DNA of 64,000 bases from Oxytricha trifallax (lineage: Eukaryota > Ciliophora > Spirotrichea > Sporadotrichida > Oxytrichidae): NCBI GenBank assembly GCA_000711775.1, contig ARYC01000416.1:124001-188000 (forward strand), written 5' to 3'. Shown piece after piece: positions 57,801 through 64,000 of the stretch (position 1 is the first letter of the stretch; every line of letters starts with the position of its first letter). The notes below the pieces were generated by a model. It saw only the letters and a list, made by a program, of their open reading frames with translations. It did no database searches and was not told where the DNA came from. The translations under genes and the position numbers were made by a program.

Positions 57801-60800
57801 TCTTACATGAATATGTTATTTCAAGTTACAATGAAGCTCTTGGTAGTGGTTGACTTAACAAATAATGACTTGAAGTCAATAATTAAGGACAAATATTAAT
57901 CTTTTAGAGTTGTTTCCGGTAAGCTCTTCACTGCAATCTCTTAGCTCGGCTTATGTAGATGGCTCGCTCTTCCATTTTTCCTAATGATTCTATTTTCCCT
58001 GTCTGGACCTTTTTCCGTACCTTTTATTCTCTTCAAGGTTATGTTATTCATAGGTTCATAGTTTTCAATTGGTTTTTCAACGTAAAGTGGATCTACTTAA
58101 TCTGGAAGGCCTAGCATTGAGTAAAAATGGACGTAAAATTCAAATTAAAATGTTTAATCAATAAGTTTATTACACTATTTTAATGTTAATTTATTTAAAT
58201 ATATTAAACACTAATCTTTCTTGAAATTTTGATCATTTCGAGATAGAGTGCTATAAAAATTAATTAATTTAATCAAAAAACCCCAAGTGTAAAATTTGAG
58301 CGAATTTTGTGAATGTTATATTAATCAATAATAAATAAAATACTTTAATATATATACTTAAGTCATCTACAATTAAGTTGTCAATTTGGTACTCTTCAAG
58401 TGATTAGAGCAGCATACGAGTCTCGTGATCATACTCTTTAGGAATCTGGCCCTGCTCACGATTCTCTTCCTCTTCTTCAATCATGCTCTCATCTTCCTTT
58501 TGTCCCTTGATTTCCTCCTTTTGTTGGTGCCCTGCCACCTCCTAGAGTTTCCATTACCACTATGCTCTTGAGAATCTTGCGAACTGCTGTCTGAGTCCTC
58601 GTCATCACTCGAACTGGTCTCCTCATCCATGTCTCGACCTGAGCGGGCACCAGCGTAGATGTTCTAGTAGGGGTGGTCGTGGAGCCCAGACCTCTTCTCA
58701 CTGATAAATGTCTTGACTCTGATATGGTCATTAGCATATAGCAGCTACGAGTGCTCCACCCACACAGCCTTACCTCGGGGGTCGTTTTCAAACATAGCCT
58801 TGGCGTGAATGGTGTTTTTGATAGCCTTGGCGTCAAGGATTTCTCGCACTCTGTAGTCCTCTCCATTGCCCTGAGGTGCTTGCTGCTGCTTCTGTGGTTG
58901 AGTGCCCTTACTCTGATCTGAATTGAACTCTATTGCTGATTTGAAAGTTTTAATATTTTAATTAATTATAAATTTTTATAGGGTGTCTTAGTTTTTAATT
59001 ATTAGGAATTGGGCTTTAGTTGACCTTTATAAAAAAAAATTATACTAAAAGTTGTCTTAACTTACAAAATCAGTGTTGCAAAGGAATTACCTGGTAAAAA
59101 CGCCATTGGGGCCCTGCTAGGATAGTCATTCGAGAGCCCTTGAAAAGACCCATCAGGCATTAGTGAACGATACGCAGAAGTATTCCCCCAGGCCGAGATA
59201 AACGTGAAATACAAATGGGCATGAATTGGCAGCAGCTATGAGTATGGGTGATTCGTGAGTTCTTGGAGGGGATGGCAAATCTGAGTGGAACTTACAGGTT
59301 CAGACCTCCCGCAGGATCAGGTGTCTAAAGCTATCTAATAATGTGCACATGGGCGCTAAATTTAGCTATCTCTTTCTCTCATTCAATAAAGGTATTTGAT
59401 GACACCGATTTCCTTTGGTATCGATAAGAATACTCCTGGCGGATTCCTCTGGAACTAAAAGCTATTCTCTGGTAATCAAAGCACCTCAATTATAACTGGT
59501 AAATCTAGTCATCCTGAATCACAGTTGAAGAAAGTCTTTCCTTGCACCCCCACAGATTGTTATTGAGTAAAAATAGAAAAATAAAATCAAAATAAAATTA
59601 ATAATCAATAATTTATTTTCACTATTTTAATATTAATTTCTATTATTCTAATTAAAAACTACTATCTCGAAAATATTATTGATTTCGAGATAGAGTGCTA
59701 TTAAATATATTAAATTACTCACATTTATAAAAATTGAATATAATTAGAAGGAAGTTTTAAAATACTCAAATGTTGTTTCATTTAATTTATGATTAAATTA
59801 AATATATAGATATATTTAAAAAAACAGATATCTTCAAATTTATATGTCTTAATAATTATAATATAAAAAAGTTAAATTATCAATATATTAATAACAAACA
59901 ACATTTGAATATTTTAAAACTTCATTCCATTTATATCCAATTTTTAGAAATGTGAGTAATTTAATATATTTAATAGCGCATTATCTCGAAATCAATAAAA
60001 TTTCAAGATAGAGTAGTTATAATTAGAATTATAGAAATTAATATTAAAATGGAGTAAATAAATTATTGATTATTGATGATATTTTGAATTTTTATTCTAT
60101 TTTTACTCATTGATTTAGTTCCCAAGATGCAGTAGTAGATAAGCTTTTGGACCTCTAGACCAAGCTCTCGTGCAGAAATAATGTAATACATGCTTTTTTC
60201 GAAACTGAAAGTCTAAAAAATGCGAGTGTGATTGTAAGTCATATCACTTATGAAGTTGACATTAGTAGCTAAAGTAACAGAGTCATTTGAAACTAAGACA
60301 TTGAATTTTTCTGAATTAGCAAAGAATTGTACTTTTTCCAACTTTCTCAATGACATCAAGGATATTAAATTAGCTGACAGTATCAGCTGCAATTTTGCAG
60401 CATCAACTACAAAGCTAACAACATAGCTCCCTCAATCTTTCACTTCGTCAGTACAACCATAAGCGCCTTTAGTGCAAAGAGATCCGCATGTGTGCATTGT
60501 TACTGGGCATTATTCCTAGATGACTGGACCAACACCATCATATCTAGCTTTACAAGGATTATAGTTCAAAGCAGCTTGCTCTTCTTTATCAGCTTAAAAG
60601 CTAAGCGGTTCGCCAAATCCTCTTCCATAGGCCAGTTTCTATCATGAGACGCCATTGTCAATTTACCCATTTTAGCAGTCAGAGAGGCTACACAGCAAGC
60701 AGTGTTATGGAAATTTTCTCTACATTTGGGCTGCCAGAGCAATCCCCATTCTTCACAACCAGTGTCCTTAATGTCATTATCGCAAGATGATCTCGATGTA

Positions 60801-63800
60801 AAGCCAACTCCTCCACCGTAGGATGATGGCTTCTAGCAATCGACTCCAGCGTCAGTAAATCCAGAAGGACAGTATTACCAGTTAACTGCCATATACCATT
60901 GTAGCCTTCCTTGCACAGTGGGTAGCACAATATATCGTAATTCTTCTATGCCAAGTTTGCATGAATGAATGACTCTCACTACTCTTCCATATTCATATTC
61001 CCAGCAATTTTCATGGGCACTGCAAAGCTGATCATGCCTACTAAGGATAGAATTATTTATCTGTTCATTTTTTCTAAATAATATTATTTTTATTAAAATT
61101 ATTATAAATATTACTTTAAATTTTACTCTTAAGGTTTTATCTTAAAAAGTAACAATAATTAAAATAAAGCTTTCATAAATGAATGTTTATTATTATAAAT
61201 TATATAACTACATCATGCAAATAAAAAGACCTATAATTAAAATATAAAGATTTAAAAATCATTATGATTTTCTATTAATTAAAAAACATTCATTCATAAA
61301 TTTATTTCTTATCAATAATAAACATTCATTTATTGAAAACTTTAATTCAATTATTGTTTTCTTTTAAAAGATATGATTAAATTAATTAATTTTTATAGCA
61401 CTCTACCTCGAAATGATCAAAATTTCGAGAAAGATTAGTGTTTAATATATTTAAATAAATTAATATTAAAATAGTGTAATAGACTTATTGATTAAACATT
61501 TTAATTTGAATTTTACATCAATTTTTACTCATTGTTGGCTCTAAGCCATTGTCCATCCTAAATCTAAATAGTTCTTTATTTCTTCGAAGGTCTGAGGAGG
61601 AGGTCTTGAGGTTGACTTCATTTTTTCATGAATACGGAAATCTTTTTCACGATTTTATCTTTCTTTTTTAAGGAATTCATTATATTTAGTCTTATTTTAC
61701 TTTATTACCAAGTACTAATCTATCTTCTCAGTATAAATCAATATATGTTAAAATTCTTAATGTAATATTTATATTATCAATCTTCAGCTAAGAGTCAATT
61801 TGCATAGTTGTGCTTTCTTAAAGCCACTTAGGTAGTTCATTTGGACCACCAATTTGTTTGTTTTGCTTAATGTTTAGCAGCTGGAAAGTCTAATTGATGT
61901 TCATCAATAAAGTTCTTGTCTGGTCTGAAATCATCTGACTTTGCTTATGGTCCATGTTATCTAACAAGCTTCTTACCCATTTAGTTACTAGATCCCATAA
62001 GTTTTATAGGGATTTTGTAGATTCATCCTAGTAACTTCAAATCCATTTTTTGATTGAAGACACCAAAAATCTTAGGTTCAAAAGATATGTTGATAGGGTG
62101 TTCAGTACCTGGAAGGAGCTTTCCTTTTGCTGGGATAGCATGGAAGTTAGCAATCTTAAGAAAGTTAAAGTCAATTGGAAAATCTTCATTTTTGTTCTAG
62201 ATTTTTAGACTTTAATCTTTTCTTTCATTAGTAGCACACTCCAAATCGAATGTTTTATCTGTTGATCTTAATCTCTGGATAGCAAGCTATTGGCATCATT
62301 TAAATTTTCAAATCATCGTAATTTTTTCCAAAATTAATCAAGACTAGAGAAGCATATTCTTCTGGTTTGATACTATACTTGTCTTATTTTGATGCTAAAG
62401 TGCCTAGCTTTCAGGCTTTATTCTTTGAGTGTAATTTTAAAAACCTCTAACCTTCTCGTATTTTTTAGTTCCACAAATTTACCTAACAGGTAGTTAAGCA
62501 TATGCAGCTACACTCCAAGACAAAGGCTCAGCAGTTAGAACTCTTTCTGTCAATTCTTTACCTACTTGACTATGAGAGACGAAGTTCTCATCTTCACAGT
62601 GATGAGTCTCATCAAGATTTCTGAGGCCTTGTAAAAACTTAAAGTTGTAAGTGACTGGCTTAGGACCTTTGTTTACCAATAAAGCTGGGTATTCTCTTCT
62701 TTCACCCATGTAAAGTGTTCTAAAGTTTAAAGAACTATTCTAGTCCCCTCCTTCTTCGAAAAATATAGATAGATGTATGTTTCTAACGCGATCTTAGCCT
62801 TCAACAACGACTTAGATGAGTTTCATAAGAAATTCTGGATCAGTAGCAGTTAAACCCACTCTTATTCTTCTGATTTCATCAGGTTCAAGAGTGAATCTCT
62901 CTGAGGATCAACAGTTAGCTCAGTGTTCTTCTTTTAGTCAAATTCTAGTCTTCCATTTCCAGCAACTCTTTCATAATTTTTGAGTTCAATCTCCTCATAT
63001 TTGGTTGAATTTTTAATTGGGATGAACTTGAAAATAACGAGAGGTTCAAATTAAACGTTAGCTGCAGGTTTTAATGCGTGAAGGTAGAGCTTGAATGTTC
63101 TTTGTGATCTCAAGTGCTTATTTCAATGACATCATGAAAGTCTCCTTCGACATCAGACTCAAATGAAACGTTTAGAGGATGGAAGTTCTCTGGCCAGTGC
63201 TATAATAAAATTAAATTTTTATGGAATTTGATAATAATTATAGCGTCAAATTATTGATGAAGTCGAATTAAATTTATATTACACTGTTCATGCTTATATA
63301 ATGCTAGATGACCAGTTTCATTTTATTTGAAAATCCTAACAGCCGTTGTACTTATCTACTTCAATTAATGGTGGAAATAATATTATATTTATAGTTTTAT
63401 GTAAGTTTCCATAAAAAATTAAAAAGATTACTAGTCAGGAAACTTCCCTCTGACCCATGAACTACCTTCTCCAAACGTTCATCTTGATGGCGAGCCCAGC
63501 AGTAACTGGTCCTTGCATGTCATAATCACATTTGAGCTTATTAATCTTTGCCTGTGCGAACTTTATTCTTCTCACTTTCTTGCTGATATTTCTAACTGTG
63601 ACGGTAACTTTATAGTTCTAGCGACTTTCAATATATAAATGATAAAATTTGTTGAGTTTTTGATAAAATTTAAATATTTTATATTAAATATAGATGGTTG
63701 GAGCTAGAAAACATCTCTATTTTCTTATATCTTAAAACTTACCCTTGAAGAATATCTCAGGCGGGAAGACCTCGATGGGTGCTTCCGTGTTAGCAAGCGT

Positions 63801-63887
63801 TTTGACTGAAGTATTGTTAAGTATCTGCTTTGAGGGATACTTCTGTAAAATACTGTACTCTTTGAGAGTATTGATATTCTTCTTCAT
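51865..63887 (-). CDS. CFAP47: CFAP47-like ciliary protein (HYDIN/ASPM-type Ig repeats, CH-like region), germline gene split by IESs
   Basis: The ATG at 63887 starts MKKNINTLKEYSILQKYPSK. Exon 1 ends at 63743 and a 125-base intron follows. Exon 2 gives YKVTVTVRNISKKVRRIKFA, PVTAGLAIKMNV and (after an IES) SFESDVEGDFHDVIEI. Further blocks are MGERREYPALLVNKGPKP (62709), EPTMLGLPDQVDPLYVEKP (across the 58119-61530 element), IVITNTGNASYIFF (57170), the acidic NPDNLKDPLNEDEGDEEEE (56280), NDIAISNPKVNPITWSIDRD (55700), a calponin-homology-like part near 54451-54209, MFLPFEFGVHKCFVVFTDEN (53150) and EEPLAEDHIVLNCKARK (52040). The order fits CFAP47, a central-apparatus/axonemal protein. Several frameshifts (near 63118, 62890, 56850) and in-frame TGAs occur. 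Confidence 0.75.
55030..55161. other. 132-bp IES with 11-base pointer ATCGTTATATT
   Basis: ATCGTTATATT occurs at 55019-55029 and 55151-55161. Removing one copy plus the interval joins the CFAP47 segment ending HNDLYDDQGQKLHINKY to YIKYVSYMQRNSDQITLEYG in one frame, with a single TGA between NDY and QYIKY. Confidence 0.65.
57895..58115 (-). CDS. CFAP47-like segment on the downstream side of the 3.4-kb element
   Basis: The frame is intact from the element edge: LGLPDQVDPLYVEKPIENYE, PMNNITLKRIKGTEKGPDRE, then NRIIRKNGRASHLHKPSQEI. Its first residues are completed only when the element is removed at ATT (EPTM-LGLPD). It carries no TGA. Confidence 0.6.
58380..59560 (-). CDS. Unrecognised gene inside the TIR element, with an acidic/basic tail
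   Basis: A well-preserved part reads LQELTNHPYSQLLPIHAHLY, FTFISAWGNTSAYRSLMPDG and SFQGLSNDYPSRAPMAFLPG (about 59265-59085). A GTAAGT...CAG intron (about 59065-58935) leads to GEDYRVREILDAKAIKNTIH, VWVEHSQLLYANDHIRVKTF and SGLHDHPYQNIYAGARS. Then comes an acidic serine run (DMDEETSSSDDEDSDSSS). After a shift near 58560 it reads KEYDHETRMLLQSLEEY to about 58380. Upstream (59560-59270) two frames compete: one (STVIQDDQIYQLQLRC, TPDPAGGLNLQVPLRFAIP) needs one shift, the other four in-frame TGAs. A nuclear role is a guess from the tail; the family is not recognised. Confidence 0.5.
59565..60108. mobile_element. Nested 544-bp MITE-like TIR element with ATT duplication
   Basis: GAGTAAAAATAGAAAAATAA starts at 59565 and the complement ATTTTTACTC ends at 60108. 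The arms are about 240 bases long with scattered mismatches. ATT is duplicated at 59562-59564 and 60109-60111. It shares the terminal 10 bases and the internal TTTCGAGATAGAGTGCT stem-loop with the outer 3.4-kb element and has no ORF. Excision keeping one ATT leaves an open frame across the site. Confidence 0.85.
60115..61068 (-). pseudogene. Secreted cysteine-rich protein of a ciliate repeat family (CPSGFTDAGVDC / YGRGxG type)
   Basis: The ATG at 61068 opens a signal-peptide-like start (MNRQIILSLVGMISFAVPMK). Cys-rich blocks follow in two frames: NYDILCYPLCKEGYNGI, WQYCPSGFTDAGVDCQKPSS, YGGGVGFTSRSSCD, GCEEWGLLWQPKC, NTACCVASLTAKMG, AYGRGFGEPL and CPVTMHTCGSLCTKGAYGCT. A helical C-terminal part follows (LRKLEKVQFFANSEKFNVLV, ELGLEVQKLIYYCILGTKS) up to the nested MITE. 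Proteins with these CPxGxTDxGxxC and YGRGxG units are abundant in stichotrich ciliates; their role is unknown to me. At least two frame changes and in-frame TGAs (after MNMEEQ and EVKD) interrupt it. Confidence 0.6.
63173..63479. mobile_element. 307-bp repeat-family IES (copy 2) with pointer AAACGTT
   Basis: AAACGTT occurs at 63166-63172 and 63473-63479. Deleting the interval restores AGLAIKMNVSFESDVEG in the CFAP47-like frame. Nearly all of the insert is homologous to 37348-37804, in the same orientation (TGTTCATGCTTATAT, GTTTTATGTAAGTTTCCATA, GGAAACTTCCCTCTG), but lacks about 150 bases of its left half. Confidence 0.85.
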
Positions 63888-64000
63888 ACTTCTAAGATAG
63901 ACTTATTCTTCTTAATTTATTTAAAATTATTTTACTATTCACTCTAATAGATATTATTTATCAGCAGCACTGACTGACTTCCAAATTTCAAATAAATCTT

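Larger units (their letters stand above)
58119..61530. mobile_element. 3.4-kb TIR element inside the CFAP47-like gene, carrying pieces of two other genes
   Basis: Terminal inverted repeats of about 155 bases, roughly 95% identical, begin GAGTAAAAATGGACGTAAAA at 58119 and end in the complement (ATTTTTACTC) at 61530. ATT flanks both ends (58116-58118, 61531-61533); CATTG is also directly repeated (58115-58119 and 61530-61534). Excision with one ATT retained joins CFAP47 coding on both sides without a stop. Each arm contains the stem-loop TTTCGAGATAGAGTGCT. Inside are minus-strand fragments of an unknown gene (58380-59560), a Cys-rich secreted-type gene (about 60115-61068) and a nested 544-bp relative of the same element. 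No transposase was seen, so it is non-autonomous. Confidence 0.85.

Noticed and set aside
58489-58866. 125-codon minus-strand frame rich in R, T and S
   Set aside because: It is out of frame with the exon encoding YRVREILDAKAIKNTIH and WVEHSQLLYANDHIRVK, which connects through a proper intron to the upstream part; the other frame is a shadow of GC-rich coding.
60688-60930. 80-codon minus-strand frame starting MCYPLCKEGYNGIWQL as a complete small gene
   Set aside because: Its first 17 residues belong to the Cys-rich protein, but the rest is out of frame; the conserved cysteines continue in the neighbouring frame, so this is a frameshift product.
1-64000. Standard genetic code, with the window as a pseudogene-only or non-coding region
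   Set aside because: Reading TAA/TAG as Gln gives long frames with conserved domains (PLK, CFAP47, calcineurin, EFHC, RPL9) that end at TGA at the expected C termini.
1-64000. Bacterial, plasmid or phage features: operons, Shine-Dalgarno sites, CRISPR arrays, attachment sites
   Set aside because: Spliceosomal-type short introns, eukaryotic ciliary and signalling genes and the ciliate code exclude a prokaryotic source; no regular spaced repeats were seen.
1-64000. Macronuclear somatic chromosome
   Set aside because: Pointer-flanked inserts that break frames, transposons in coding regions and a scrambled E2 gene fit the germline genome; spirotrich macronuclear chromosomes are short, gene-sized and lack these.

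Overview
The window reads as germline (micronuclear) DNA of a ciliate, most likely a spirotrich related to Oxytricha or Stylonychia. It is very AT-rich. Protein similarity appears only when TAA and TAG are read as glutamine and TGA as stop. Introns are short and GT-AG (36 to about 125 bases). Coding segments are interrupted by AT-rich inserts bounded by short direct repeats. Removing these inserts restores continuous reading, which is the expected behaviour of macronuclear-destined segments (MDSs), internal eliminated sequences (IESs) and pointers. No rRNA, tRNA or CRISPR was seen. All identifications come from reading the sequence by eye; no database was searched.

Layout. 0-12 kb: a decayed Q/N-rich gene with a non-canonical poly(A) polymerase domain, a coiled-coil gene on the minus strand, and an unrecognised plus-strand gene. 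12-21 kb: a TBE-like (IS630/Tc1 class) transposon with two minus ORFs and a plus transposase; the transposase is split by a 2.5-kb GC-richer segment holding the 3' end of a calcineurin A gene, and an MT-A70 methyltransferase-like gene lies just behind it. 21-24.5 kb: RPL9 (uL6), an EFHC1-like DM10 gene and a Q-rich gene carrying a 417-bp palindromic element. 24.5-38.4 kb: coiled-coil cytoskeletal genes, one ending in a GAR (Gas2) domain, and several terminal-inverted-repeat (TIR) elements. 38.5-41.7 kb: a ubiquitin-conjugating enzyme whose halves lie on opposite strands, then a decayed polo-like kinase. 42.4-48 kb: a second TBE-like element, again followed by an MT-A70-like fragment. 48-51.5 kb: fragments of eEF2, an unknown coiled-coil gene and a MAP kinase. 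51.8-63.9 kb: a long CFAP47-like ciliary gene on the minus strand, interrupted by IESs. One of these is a 3.4-kb TIR element that contains pieces of two other genes and a nested smaller copy of the same element family.

Common threads: (i) four TIR elements with 3-bp ATT or AAT target duplications; (ii) two IESs in different genes belonging to one repeat family; (iii) one inverted, scrambled gene; (iv) many genes with frameshifts and in-frame TGA codons, so either much of this is decaying germline sequence or the assembly contains indel errors. Boundaries given to the base are those tied to a stop, splice site, pointer or target duplication; the others are approximate.
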